A stretch of DNA of 64,000 nt from JBDROX01 sp043809645. Its GTDB lineage: Bacteria > Patescibacteriota > Patescibacteriia > Magasanikbacterales > UBA922. The position numbers were made by a program, and so were the translations under genes. The DNA is taken from contig JBDROX010000036.1 in assembly GCA_043809645.1 (NCBI GenBank), positions 11,249-75,248 of the forward strand, read 5' to 3'. The notes under the pieces are model-generated. The model had not been told where the DNA came from. It searched no databases and saw only the letters and a list, made by a program, of their open reading frames with translations. Below, in pieces: positions 56,136 through 64,000 of the stretch. Numbering within the stretch: position 1 is the first letter of the stretch; each line of letters starts with the position of its first letter.

Positions 56136-56840
56136 CTATGAAAAATTCTTTATTATTTCTAGAAGTTCTTTCGACTTTTGAATGTGGAGTCCATGCTTTC
56201 CATCTTGAATAATTTCCATCTTTGAATCTTTAATTTCTTTTGCAATTTTTTTACCAAATCGAAGAGGAACATATGAATCCTTTTCTCCCCAGATGACAAG
56301 CGTCTCTTTCTTTAGACTTGACAGGGATCCAGAAATATCCTCTCGAATAATTTTCTTGAAAATATCACGTTTTATTTCGACTGTTTCAGAATAATCTGGT
56401 GAGTCAGCTACCCTGTAGAGAACCTTCCGTGCCCATGCATCAAACTTCTCAATATGAGGAAATCGAAATATAACTTTTCCAAATTTAGCAATAATAAAAA
56501 AAATACCACGCCTCACCCACTTCTTTGGTCTATAGATTGCAGCACCGCTCAGAATAAGTTTAGTACACACATTTGGATTCTTTAAAACAAGATAGGCTGC
56601 GATCTGTCCTCCGAATGAGTGCCCAAGTAAAAGATCACACTGAATATTTTCAATTCTAGACTTTACGAATTCAGCATACTCCACCACTCCCCAGACTGTA
56701 GATGGACATGGTTCACTTCCAAAGCATGGGAGATCAATCACCATCACATCAAACTCAGTCTGTGCGATCTCAACAAAATCTTGCCATGTTTCATGACTAC
56801 CGCCCCACCCTGGAATAATGACAAGGTGTTTCTTCTTCAT
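56136..56840 (-). CDS. Alpha/beta hydrolase
   Basis: A 234-residue alpha/beta hydrolase. VIIPGWGGSHETWQDF includes the oxyanion loop, the nucleophile Ser is in LLLGHSFGGQIAAYLV, the acid Asp in LVIWGEKDSYVPL, and the His in IQDGKHGLHIQKS. A helical lid of about 60 residues lies between strands 6 and 7. No signal peptide is present. The substrate is unknown; it may be an esterase or lipid hydrolase. It sits tightly between serS and murF. Confidence 0.85.
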   Translation of the reverse strand: MKKKHLVIIPGWGGSHETWQDFVEIAQTEFDVMVIDLPCFGSEPCPSTVWGVVEYAEFVKSRIENIQCDLLLGHSFGGQIAAYLVLKNPNVCTKLILSGAAIYRPKKWVRRGIFFIIAKFGKVIFRFPHIEKFDAWARKVLYRVADSPDYSETVEIKRDIFKKIIREDISGSLSSLKKETLVIWGEKDSYVPLRFGKKIAKEIKDSKMEIIQDGKHGLHIQKSKELLEIIKNFS

Positions 56841-56841
56841 A

Positions 56842-58077
56842 CTACTCTATTGTCCCCTTCCCCATATATCCTATAAGAACTTCTGGCACTTCGATGCTTC
56901 CATCACGCTTCTGATACTGTTCAACAATAGCAATTGGGAATCTAGAAAGAACCATTGCTGTTCCATTAAGAGTATGAACGAAGTCATTCTTATCACCATT
57001 CTTATATCGAATATTCATTCTCCGTGCCTGATAGTCAGTAGCATTTGACGTGCTTGTTATCTCTCCATAACCATCTTTCATCGCCATATAGGCTTCAATG
57101 TCATACTTCCTATATGCAGGTCCGCCAAGGTCACCTGTTGCGATATCTATAACCCTATAACGAAGACCAAGCCCATCACAAATTTCCTTTTCAATAGCCA
57201 AGAGTTCGTTATGAAGCATTTCACTGTCTTTTGGATCACAGAAGATAAAGAGCTCGAGTTTCTCGAACTGATGTACTCGATAAAGACCCTTAGAGGTCCT
57301 TCCATATGAACCTGCTTCAACTCTATAACAATGTGAAATTGCTGCATACTTGACTGGCCCTTTGGAAAAATCGAGAACTTCGTTCGCATGATATCCAAGC
57401 ACACTAATCTCAGCCGTACCAATCAAATTCAAATCATAACCCTCAATTTCATAAATCTGTGATTCTTCACCGCGTGGATTGAATCCTGAACCTTCTAGAA
57501 TCTCAGATTTGACCATGTCAGGCGTTTCCATCAACTGATATCCATGCTTTGTCGCCACATCCATAGCATAATGCATGAGAGAGCGATTTAGTAGTACGGC
57601 GTCACCTTTTGTGTAGTAGAACTTTGATCCGGCCACCTTTGCTCCACGCTCGAGATCAAGCATATCTAGATTTGTCATTAGCTCTTCATGATCTTTTGGC
57701 TCAAAATCAAATTCTGGCTTTTCTCCACTTGTCTCAAGCACAGTAAAATCATCCTCTCCTCCAACTGGAGAATCTGGATGCGAAAGATTTGGCACAGACA
57801 TCATTAGTTCTGAAAACTGCTTGTCTGTTTCAGAGAGCTGCCGTCCAAGAGCCTTGATTTCATTACCGACCTCCTTCATCATTTTAATTTCTTCTTCAGG
57901 CGGTCTACTCTTTGATTTTTTATTTTTTTGTGAGCGAAGTGTTTCAAGTTTCTGGATGATACCTCTTCTCTCTCCTTCAAGCTCTAAGAGAGCATCAAGA
58001 TCTACAGAAACATTTCTATTTTTACAATTTTCCTTAACAACATCGATGTGCTCGCGGATGTATTTTATATCTAACAT
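56842..58077 (-). CDS. serS: Seryl-tRNA synthetase
   Basis: A 411-residue class II synthetase. It starts MLDIKYIREHIDVVKENCKN, with a long coiled-coil arm to about residue 100 (SQKNKKSKSRPPEEEIKMMK) that grips the long variable arm of tRNA-Ser. Class II motifs include the region around GEESQIYEIEGYDLNLIGTA, motif 2 CYRVEAGSYGRTSKGLYRVHQF and motif 3 LNGTAMVLSRFPIAIVEQYQ. The ATG at 58077 gives the canonical N-terminus; an ATG three codons upstream overlaps the previous stop. Confidence 0.95.
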   Translation of the reverse strand: MLDIKYIREHIDVVKENCKNRNVSVDLDALLELEGERRGIIQKLETLRSQKNKKSKSRPPEEEIKMMKEVGNEIKALGRQLSETDKQFSELMMSVPNLSHPDSPVGGEDDFTVLETSGEKPEFDFEPKDHEELMTNLDMLDLERGAKVAGSKFYYTKGDAVLLNRSLMHYAMDVATKHGYQLMETPDMVKSEILEGSGFNPRGEESQIYEIEGYDLNLIGTAEISVLGYHANEVLDFSKGPVKYAAISHCYRVEAGSYGRTSKGLYRVHQFEKLELFIFCDPKDSEMLHNELLAIEKEICDGLGLRYRVIDIATGDLGGPAYRKYDIEAYMAMKDGYGEITSTSNATDYQARRMNIRYKNGDKNDFVHTLNGTAMVLSRFPIAIVEQYQKRDGSIEVPEVLIGYMGKGTIE

Positions 58078-58085
58078 ATGAAACA

Positions 58086-59117
58086 TTAAATAAATTCTTG
58101 AATCTCTTTTATTACTTTTTTAAGGAGTTCTTTATTCTCTCCGACGAAATGATAATTATCTATTTCTTCTATGGAGATCCACTTTGCATCGAGCACTTCA
58201 GCGTCACTGTATACACCATCTCCACCAATGATACTACAAATATATGGAAGAAGATAAATCTGGTATTTCCAATCACCATGATCTTGTTCTCTTACATAAA
58301 CCTCTTGGAGCAGCCTCAAAACTTCGACGTCATAACCTGCTTCCTCTTTGACCTCTCGAATGAGATTTTCTTTCGTTGTTTCTCCAAATTCTACACTTCC
58401 GCCCGGAAATTCCCACTTTTGATGATACTCTGGTCTGTGCGGGTCATTTCTTTTTGTAATAAGTATTTTGCCATCACGGACAAGAATTCCAATTGGCACA
58501 ACCAAATGTTTTGTAGAAAACTGGTTCTGGAGGAAATACTTTATTTTTGAAAGCGCTTTCCCCCTGTGACTTACTGCATTCTTCTCTTCTATGCTGAGCT
58601 CTGCATACGTCTTCCCTGCCTGATCTACATAGAATACTCTGTTGTACCCATATCTAAGCTTAATATTACTTTCTACAGCTTTTTTTTCAATTTTTCCTTC
58701 TGTAATACCTTTTGCAAGAAAAGTTGTATTTTTTGTTGGGTTGAAGAGAGCAATAGAAACCTGGAAAGATGCCGATCTCTTATCCTCTGGAATGTCTTTC
58801 ATCTTATCCAGTATAAGGTCACACTGCTCATCACTTGTGTGCGCAACGCGCGCGCTTCTTACACCTGGCCATCCGCTCAGCTCATCAATGAATAATCCGC
58901 CATCATCAGCAAGTGTAAGCATGCCTGTCTTTTCCCCGTAGTACTTTGCTTTGAGAATAGCATTTCCATCAATAGTCTCTTCTATCTCCTCTGGTTCTGG
59001 AATACTCTCTTTCAATTCATCTAAAGATAAAAATGTAAAAGGCAAATCATCAAGAAATTTTTTAATCTCATCAAACTTTCCTTTGTTTGTTGTAGCAATC
59101 AGAATTTCATTCCTCAT
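58086..59117 (-). CDS. RdgB/HAM1 NTP pyrophosphatase fused to a Nudix hydrolase
   Basis: A 343-residue two-domain protein. Residues about 1-195 are an ITPase of the RdgB family: ILIATTNKGKFDEIKKFLDD, TLADDGGLFIDELSGWPGVR and AVSHRGKALSKIKYF. Residues about 205-343 are a Nudix domain with the box GGSVEFGETTKENLIREVKEEAGY split as GGSVEFGETTKENLIREV and KEEAGYDVEVLRLL, following WEFPG. Both activities remove abnormal nucleotides (deaminated purine NTPs and oxidised NTPs). The fusion suggests a combined pool-sanitising enzyme. Both active sites look intact. Confidence 0.88.
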   Translation of the reverse strand: MRNEILIATTNKGKFDEIKKFLDDLPFTFLSLDELKESIPEPEEIEETIDGNAILKAKYYGEKTGMLTLADDGGLFIDELSGWPGVRSARVAHTSDEQCDLILDKMKDIPEDKRSASFQVSIALFNPTKNTTFLAKGITEGKIEKKAVESNIKLRYGYNRVFYVDQAGKTYAELSIEEKNAVSHRGKALSKIKYFLQNQFSTKHLVVPIGILVRDGKILITKRNDPHRPEYHQKWEFPGGSVEFGETTKENLIREVKEEAGYDVEVLRLLQEVYVREQDHGDWKYQIYLLPYICSIIGGDGVYSDAEVLDAKWISIEEIDNYHFVGENKELLKKVIKEIQEFI

Positions 59118-59533
59118 ACAACACGTTCAATATACTTTCGAATCTTTCCGCTTTTGAACCTATCCTCACTATAAGGAGTAAGGCGAATTATTCTAGTCTC
59201 CAGTCCATATTCAGTAATCTTGTCTTCAAGCCTATCAACAAAAACTTTCTGGTCATATCCTAGCGCAATGACGTCAGGCTTATGTTCGATAATGCACTTG
59301 TACGGATCATGTTCATTTCCAACATAGACCTCATCAATTAAATCAAAGTGTGAAAGAAATCCTCTTCTCTCTTCTTCATTGTGAAATGGTCCAATTCCCT
59401 TGATCTTTCCTGCATTCTTATCTGTTGAGACGACAACAATGAGGTGGTCACCGTATTCTCGTGCTTGCTTGAACATATTGAGATGTCCAGAGTGCACTAT
59501 ATCAAATGTGCCGAATATCAAGACTTTGGCCAT
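59114..59533 (-). CDS. Cytidylyltransferase-family nucleotidyltransferase (TagD/FAD synthase-like)
   Basis: A 139-residue protein starting MAKVLIFGTFDIVHSGHLNM with the HxGH motif, then VVVSTDKNAG and a C-terminal IIRLTPYSEDRFKSGKIRKY; family signatures of glycerol-3-phosphate cytidylyltransferase and the archaeal-type FAD synthetase. The RLTPYxxxxxKSSKI-like ending resembles the archaeal RibL/FAD synthase group more than TagD, so FMN adenylylation is a fair guess. It overlaps the RdgB-Nudix gene by four bases and follows lysS. Confidence 0.82.
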   Translation of the reverse strand: MAKVLIFGTFDIVHSGHLNMFKQAREYGDHLIVVVSTDKNAGKIKGIGPFHNEEERRGFLSHFDLIDEVYVGNEHDPYKCIIEHKPDVIALGYDQKVFVDRLEDKITEYGLETRIIRLTPYSEDRFKSGKIRKYIERVV

Positions 59534-59542
59534 GCTAATTCT

Positions 59543-61018
59543 TTATTCTGAATCTTTCTTTATAACCCCTTCTGGCTTCATAAGAGGAAAAAGAACACAT
59601 TCTCTCATAGGCTTATCTTCCATGAATGCAAAGACTCTTTCCGAAAAGCCAAAACCACAGGTTGGTGGCATACCATACTCAAGAGCCTCAACAAAATCCT
59701 GATCATGCATTTGTGCTTCAGAATCCCCTGCCTCACGCATCTTTACCTGCTCCTCAAAACGCTCCGCTTGATCAATCGGATCATTAAGCTCAGAATATCC
59801 ATTACCAAGCTCTGAACCCGCTACAATGACCTGAAAACGTTGTGTTAGCTCAGGATTGTCTACATGGCGCTTTGCAAGCGTAGAGACAAAAACAGGATGA
59901 TTGATAAGAAATGCTGGCCCTTTGATATCTTTTCTACACTGTTTCCAGAGTAAATCAACAAGCCTTCCCTTTGCATCATCATCTTTATACGCAGTACCAA
60001 GCTCTTTGAGCTTTTTCTTAATGTCGTCCATAGAGGCTTCAAAAATATCAATACCGAGTGTTTTTTTAATAGTCTCAGTGTAGTCAATTCTTTCCCATGT
60101 TTTATCAAGGTCTATGTTCTTGAATTTTCCAATATCAAATGTGAGCGTTCCAAATGTCTCTTCAATAATATATTTATACATCTCCTCAACAAGACCCATT
60201 CCCTTCTCATAATCGGCATAACCCCAATAGAACTCCATTTGTGTATAGTCCTGTAGGTGCTCTCGACTCATACCCTCATTACGAAACTGCCTACCAATTT
60301 CAAATGTTTTCTCAAACCCAGCAACCATGAGACGTTTCTGCCAAAGCTCCCCCATTGATATACGCAGATAGACTGGCATATCAAGTGCATTGTGATGTGT
60401 CACAAAAGGTTCTGCATCTGCCCCTCCAGCTGTAGTTTCCAAGACAGGCGTTTCGACCTCTAAAAAACCTTTTCCTTCTAGAAACGCTCGAGTACTTGCC
60501 CAGAACTTATTTTTTCTTTTGAACATCTCTCTGAAATCTGGATTCATGAGTAAATCAAGATAGCGTCGTCTAAAACGAAGCTCTTCGTCCTGGATGCCAT
60601 GAAACTTGTCAGGTAGCGGTCTGATAGCTTTTGTAAGAAGTGTCCACTCTTCTACAAAAATTGACTCTTCACCTTTCTTTGTCTGAAATCTAGTTCCCTT
60701 TATCTGAACAATATCACCAATATCAATTTTTTTTAAAAAAAGTTTGTATGTTTCTTTCCCAATATCATCCTGCTTGAATGCTATTTGAATCTTTGATGAC
60801 TCATCCTGAATATGACAAAACATAATCTTACCCATGTCTCTCTTTGTCATAATACGACCAACAACCTGAACCATATCTCCATCTTTCATGAGATATGCTT
60901 CAGCAAGAGTCTGCTTGGGACTCGCAACTGCTGGAAAAGGGTTAATACCCTCATCCCTAAGTTCTTTAAGTTTTTGTATACGAACATTACGTTCGTCATT
61001 TATGTCGAGCGCTGGCAT
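59543..61018 (-). CDS. lysS: Lysyl-tRNA synthetase (class II)
   Basis: A 491-residue class II LysRS. An N-terminal OB-fold anticodon domain (VQVVGRIMTKRDMGKIMFCH) precedes the catalytic domain with FLEVETPVLETTAGGADAEP (motif 1), IGRQFRNEGMSREHLQDYTQ (motif 2) and the C-terminal VEALEYGMPPTCGFGFSERV (motif 3). It charges the tRNA-Lys(TTT) encoded at 19.5 kb. Motif 3 is unusual: SERV replaces the canonical motif 3 Arg context (GxGIDRL), keeping the Arg. The C-terminal tail is of normal length. Confidence 0.95.
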   Translation of the reverse strand: MPALDINDERNVRIQKLKELRDEGINPFPAVASPKQTLAEAYLMKDGDMVQVVGRIMTKRDMGKIMFCHIQDESSKIQIAFKQDDIGKETYKLFLKKIDIGDIVQIKGTRFQTKKGEESIFVEEWTLLTKAIRPLPDKFHGIQDEELRFRRRYLDLLMNPDFREMFKRKNKFWASTRAFLEGKGFLEVETPVLETTAGGADAEPFVTHHNALDMPVYLRISMGELWQKRLMVAGFEKTFEIGRQFRNEGMSREHLQDYTQMEFYWGYADYEKGMGLVEEMYKYIIEETFGTLTFDIGKFKNIDLDKTWERIDYTETIKKTLGIDIFEASMDDIKKKLKELGTAYKDDDAKGRLVDLLWKQCRKDIKGPAFLINHPVFVSTLAKRHVDNPELTQRFQVIVAGSELGNGYSELNDPIDQAERFEEQVKMREAGDSEAQMHDQDFVEALEYGMPPTCGFGFSERVFAFMEDKPMRECVLFPLMKPEGVIKKDSE

Positions 61019-61116
61019 ACAATTTTTTGCTTAAATTACTTAAATATTGTAACAAATTACTCCAGATATGACAATACCACCCATTATTAAGGTGGCATGC
61101 ATAAATTACTGTAAAT

Positions 61117-61587
61117 TTAGCCAACTTTTAAAATTTTATATCTCCGCGAGCCAGATGGAATCTTTACATCAACAGATTCTCCCTTCATTTTCCCTAAAAA
61201 CGCATTACCAAGTGGAGATTCATTTGAAATTTTTCCAATAAGAGGATCGGCCTCCTGAGCACCAACGATAAAAAATTCTTTTTCTTTCCCTGCCACTTCT
61301 ACGGTAATTTGAGACCCTAGTGTTATCTTTCCACTTCCAGAAAGGTCTTCCTGAATTATTTCAGCATTGTCTAAAATAAACTGGACTTCCTTGAGCCTTC
61401 CTTGAGCCCACGACATATCTTCTCTCGCCTGATGATATTCTGCATTTTCAGAAAGATCACCCATTTGCCGAGCATCATCAATTCTTTTTGCAATTCCTGG
61501 TATTTTTTCGTGCTTCAATTCCTCAATTTCTTTTTTAAGTTCTTCATACTTCTCCTTTGAAAGAAATTGTATACTCTCGTCTGACAT
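61117..61587 (-). CDS. greA: Transcription elongation factor GreA
   Basis: A 156-residue GreA. The N-terminal coiled coil has LSKEKYEELKKEIEELKHEK and MGDLSENAEYHQAREDMSWA with the acidic tip DLSEN; the C-terminal domain has ITLGSQITVEVAGKEKEFFI and SNESPLGNAFLGKMKGES. It rescues backtracked RNA polymerase. The start at 61587 (MSDESIQ) is favoured over an upstream in-frame ATG at 61641. It lies between lysS and PBP2. A paralogue with a longer basic N-terminus is at 33.6-34.1 kb. Confidence 0.94.
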   Translation of the reverse strand: MSDESIQFLSKEKYEELKKEIEELKHEKIPGIAKRIDDARQMGDLSENAEYHQAREDMSWAQGRLKEVQFILDNAEIIQEDLSGSGKITLGSQITVEVAGKEKEFFIVGAQEADPLIGKISNESPLGNAFLGKMKGESVDVKIPSGSRRYKILKVG

Positions 61588-61674
61588 AGCATTGACATTA
61601 GACAAATAAATCAGTATGCGGACAATTAGGTCCGCATACATTACCAGTATAACAGAAAACTTAAGGCATTCAAC

Positions 61675-63699
61675 CTATCCATCCACAAGACCGCTTCTGT
61701 ACTGTGACCACCAATAGTAAAACTGGTTAGCAATAGGAACAGCAACTTCAGAACCCTCACCACCCTCTTCCACCAGAACAGTAAGAACAATCTCTGGTGA
61801 GTCATATGGTGCAAAAGACGTAAACCATGCATGGTTGTCTTTTTCACTGTGCCACTGAGCAGTACCAGTCTTTCCAGCAACATTGATTGGAAGTGATGAG
61901 AGGAGTCTACAGGATCCATACAGTACACAGTCTCTCATTCCAAGCCTAACAGTCCCAATATGGGAAGGATTTATTCCATGTCCAGTAATAATTTCCGGGT
62001 TTACTCGTGTTTCCTGATCTGAGATAGGGTCAATTGTAGAGTACACAAGGTGCGGCTTGTAATGTGTTCCGCCATTTGCGATCATGGCAGTTAGTGACGC
62101 AATCTGGAGCGGTGTTACAAGAAAATAACCCTGGCCAATTGATAGGTTGTAGGTGTCACCGATATACCACTGCTCATCAAGCTCTTGACTCTTCCACTCT
62201 TTGGTAGGAATAAATCCTTCTGCTTCTGACGGAAGGTCAATACCAAGCTTTTTTGAAAACCCAAATTTTGTAAGATATTCACTAATCACATCAACTCCGA
62301 GTCCCACAAACTCATTGTGGCCTCCACCAATATAGTAGTAGAATGTATTCACGGACCAAGCAAGCGACTTTCTAACATCTGTGAATCCATGCCCACCATA
62401 CTTCCAATCTGGGAAAAACCAAGGCCCTACTTGAATTCCTCCTGTACTCAAGATTGAAGTATTTCTATTTATGACACCCTCCTGGAGAGCTGCTGCAGCA
62501 ATGAATGGTTTTATTGTAGACCCAGATGGATACGTGCCACCAATTGCTCGATTAAACAGTGGCCTGTCTTCATCTTCAATATATGAAGAATATTTTTCTG
62601 AAGAGATGCCACCTGAAAAATCATTATTATTGAACGATGGAAGACTTACAAGAGCCAGAATTTCACCATTTCTAGGGTCGATTGCTATAGCGACTGCCCT
62701 ACTTTTCTCACTCTTCTCAAAAGACTCACGAATAATGTCTTCTAATTTATTCTGTATGGTTGTATCTACTGAAAGCTTCAGGTGCGAACCAGGCATAGGA
62801 CTCTCTTCTGCAATCACCACCTGTTCTCTTCCAAGTGCATTCACCTCTATTGTTCTCTTGCCATATTCTCCTCGAAGTACATTTTCATATGTTTTTTCAA
62901 GACCGACCTTACCAAGTGAGTCAGACGGTAGATATCCTTGTGAATAAAGAGAATCAAGCTCCTCTGGGTTGAGCTTTCCAAGATAACCAACGATATGAGA
63001 AAGAGATGAAGGAGCTTTCACTATTAGATCCTCTGTGCTTGTATTTATTGTCTGGTGAAAGAGGTATAGACGCTTACTTCCTCTATAAATTGAAATACCG
63101 GGGAGATCAGCTGCAGCAATATGGACAAGAAGTGCCTCGTCATAGGAAAGCCCTTCCTGAATAATAATAGACTCATAGCTATATGAACCATACTTTTCCA
63201 AAATATAACCAATCTCCCCTGCACCCTTATCAGTGAGTTCAGCAAGTTTTTCTACCACTTTTTTTCTTTCCTCTTTCCTTCTTGGTAAGTCCTGTGGAAT
63301 AAGTGCAAGTGAAAAATTTGGAATATTCTTTGTCAGTTCATTCATATTCCGATCAAAAATAATTCCACGCTCAGAAGGAATTGATATTTCTCTCTGACGA
63401 TTATTTTCTGCCACAGAGAGATAGTATTGACCTCGAACTACCTGCAAATAAAATATGCGTATGAAAAGAAAAAAAAGAACAATTCCTACAAAAGTAAACA
63501 AATACCTCAAAAAAGAGAGAGATATACTACTCGCCACATATCGATTACTTCCTGGAAGAGAGACTTGGTGTCCGCTATTTTTTTCAAAACCAAAAGAATC
63601 CTCTACCCACCCATACTTCTGATTATTTGTGAGTTGAAAGCCTTTACCCACATCCTCTGCTACTGGAAAAAGCTTGGGTGACTCATTATCCATATACAT
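61675..63699 (-). CDS. mrdA: Penicillin-binding protein 2 (class B transpeptidase)
   Basis: A 674-residue class B PBP. One membrane helix at about residues 64-87 (LFTFVGIVLFFLFIRIFYLQ) and a non-catalytic pedestal domain with RGIIFDRN precede the transpeptidase domain: TYPSGSTIKPFIAAAALQEG (SxxK), SLAWSVNTFYYYIG (SxN) and NVAGKTGTAQWHSEKDNHAW (KTG). The active-site triad is complete. It cross-links peptidoglycan during elongation with RodA. mreD precedes it, as in rod-shape operons. The N-terminal cytoplasmic region of about 60 residues is longer than average. Confidence 0.95.
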   Translation of the reverse strand: MYMDNESPKLFPVAEDVGKGFQLTNNQKYGWVEDSFGFEKNSGHQVSLPGSNRYVASSISLSFLRYLFTFVGIVLFFLFIRIFYLQVVRGQYYLSVAENNRQREISIPSERGIIFDRNMNELTKNIPNFSLALIPQDLPRRKEERKKVVEKLAELTDKGAGEIGYILEKYGSYSYESIIIQEGLSYDEALLVHIAAADLPGISIYRGSKRLYLFHQTINTSTEDLIVKAPSSLSHIVGYLGKLNPEELDSLYSQGYLPSDSLGKVGLEKTYENVLRGEYGKRTIEVNALGREQVVIAEESPMPGSHLKLSVDTTIQNKLEDIIRESFEKSEKSRAVAIAIDPRNGEILALVSLPSFNNNDFSGGISSEKYSSYIEDEDRPLFNRAIGGTYPSGSTIKPFIAAAALQEGVINRNTSILSTGGIQVGPWFFPDWKYGGHGFTDVRKSLAWSVNTFYYYIGGGHNEFVGLGVDVISEYLTKFGFSKKLGIDLPSEAEGFIPTKEWKSQELDEQWYIGDTYNLSIGQGYFLVTPLQIASLTAMIANGGTHYKPHLVYSTIDPISDQETRVNPEIITGHGINPSHIGTVRLGMRDCVLYGSCRLLSSLPINVAGKTGTAQWHSEKDNHAWFTSFAPYDSPEIVLTVLVEEGGEGSEVAVPIANQFYYWWSQYRSGLVDG

Positions 63700-64000
63700 T
63701 TATGCCTTATTAACTCGAATTGAGGAGAGTAGTGGGTTAAATAAAATATGAAGAACTACAATTGTAAGGCTTGTAAAAAATAATTCCCACAAAAAAGGAG
63801 CTATGCTAAATAGAAGTGAATATGACTGCCCATATCCCACAATAACAACAAAAAACATGGCAAAGGTATAGAGTGCTCTATATATAATAATCGCAATGCC
63901 TCCCAGAAGCATTGCCCCAGGAAGACTATGATTTGTAATGACATCCTTGTACAGCCAATAGACAGCGAGTACGCTCACTGTTGAAGATACTAGAACAACT
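63700..64000 (-). CDS. mreD: MreD-like rod shape protein (5' end beyond right edge)
   Basis: At least 100 residues are visible; the frame continues without stop to the right edge, so the N-terminus is missing. It has three hydrophobic segments (GAMLLGGIAIIIYRALYTFA, SYSLLFSIAPFLWELFFTSL and an N-terminal one) and ends HILFNPLLSSIRVNKA. Position one base upstream of the PBP2 gene and the membrane topology match MreD, which is usually found in an mreB-mreC-mreD-mrdA order. Sequence similarity alone is weak, and the identification rests on context. Confidence 0.65.
   Translation of the reverse strand, partial: VVLVSSTVSVLAVYWLYKDVITNHSLPGAMLLGGIAIIIYRALYTFAMFFVVIVGYGQSYSLLFSIAPFLWELFFTSLTIVVLHILFNPLLSSIRVNKA

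Noticed and set aside
1..64000. Insertion sequences, prophage or CRISPR-Cas loci
   Set aside because: No transposase, integrase, phage structural or Cas gene, and no regular repeat-spacer array, was seen.

Overview
The window is typical of a Patescibacteria (CPR) genome, most likely from a Parcubacteria-type lineage. This is inferred from gene content, since no rRNA is present. It is AT-rich and densely packed, with short or overlapping gene junctions. It carries small families common in that radiation (Gmad2, DUF2164, a duplicated CxxC-x17-CxxC protein, PilM with a minimal pilin system). It codes for information processing, cell wall, division, protein quality control and Fe-S assembly, with almost no central metabolism. 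The standard bacterial code fits: long genes are intact and TGA is used as a stop, though rarely. Many promoters are sigma70-like (TTGACA-17-TATAAT variants), and several place the start codon within a few bases of the expected transcription start, suggesting leaderless mRNAs.

Layout. 1-3.4 kb (minus): DUF2164 protein, a Gmad2 protein split by one TGA, small proteins, a decayed membrane gene and cysS. 3.5-6.4 kb: type IV pilus genes (pilM, receiver protein, pilin, prepilin peptidase). 6.4-17.5 kb: HAD phosphatase, ligA, gatC-gatA, tandem LOG protein, lgt overlapping tRNA-Ser, M50-like protease, rpmA, then ftsW-murG. 17.5-25.9 kb: small membrane proteins, an Nramp-like transporter, tRNA-Lys, P-type ATPase, translin homologue, MurE-type ligase, FtsB-like protein and PpiC foldase. 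25.9-28.5 kb: tRNA-Gly, tRNA-Thr, ftsEX, tRNA-Gln and a tRNA-Asn interrupted by a group I intron. 28.5-30.4 kb: an AT-rich accessory patch with a frameshifted glycosyltransferase, a GGCT-like protein and a structured orphan RNA candidate. 30.4-38.6 kb: rlmN, DEAD-box helicase with a long structured leader, ParB-like protein, GreA-like factor, CxxC protein, typA, RRM protein, glutaredoxin and exonuclease. 38.6-41.9 kb: reductase, cysteine desulfurase, NifU-like scaffold and two ferredoxin-type proteins. 42-45.8 kb: type II glutamine synthetase and clpB under a CIRCE operator. 45.8-50.6 kb: thpR, WecG/TagA glycosyltransferase, SpoU methyltransferase, a gltX broken by a heptanucleotide repeat, and an M23 hydrolase. 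50.6-51.25 kb: gene-free DNA. 51.25-64 kb (minus): ftsQ, FemAB, DegT aminotransferase, membrane-anchored MurF, alpha/beta hydrolase, serS, RdgB-Nudix fusion, cytidylyltransferase, lysS, greA, PBP2 and a partial mreD.

Together the genes give a near-complete peptidoglycan elongation and division set (MurE, MurF, MurG, FtsW, FtsQ, FtsB, FtsEX, PBP2, MreD, FemAB, M23), pilus assembly and tRNA charging, including the Gln-tRNA amidotransferase route. The most notable points are the group I intron splitting the tRNA-Asn anticodon, the three-copy CCGTCGT repeat that frameshifts gltX, a CIRCE heat-shock operator, structured leaders before two RNA-binding protein genes, and several lineage-specific fusions or degenerate duplications.
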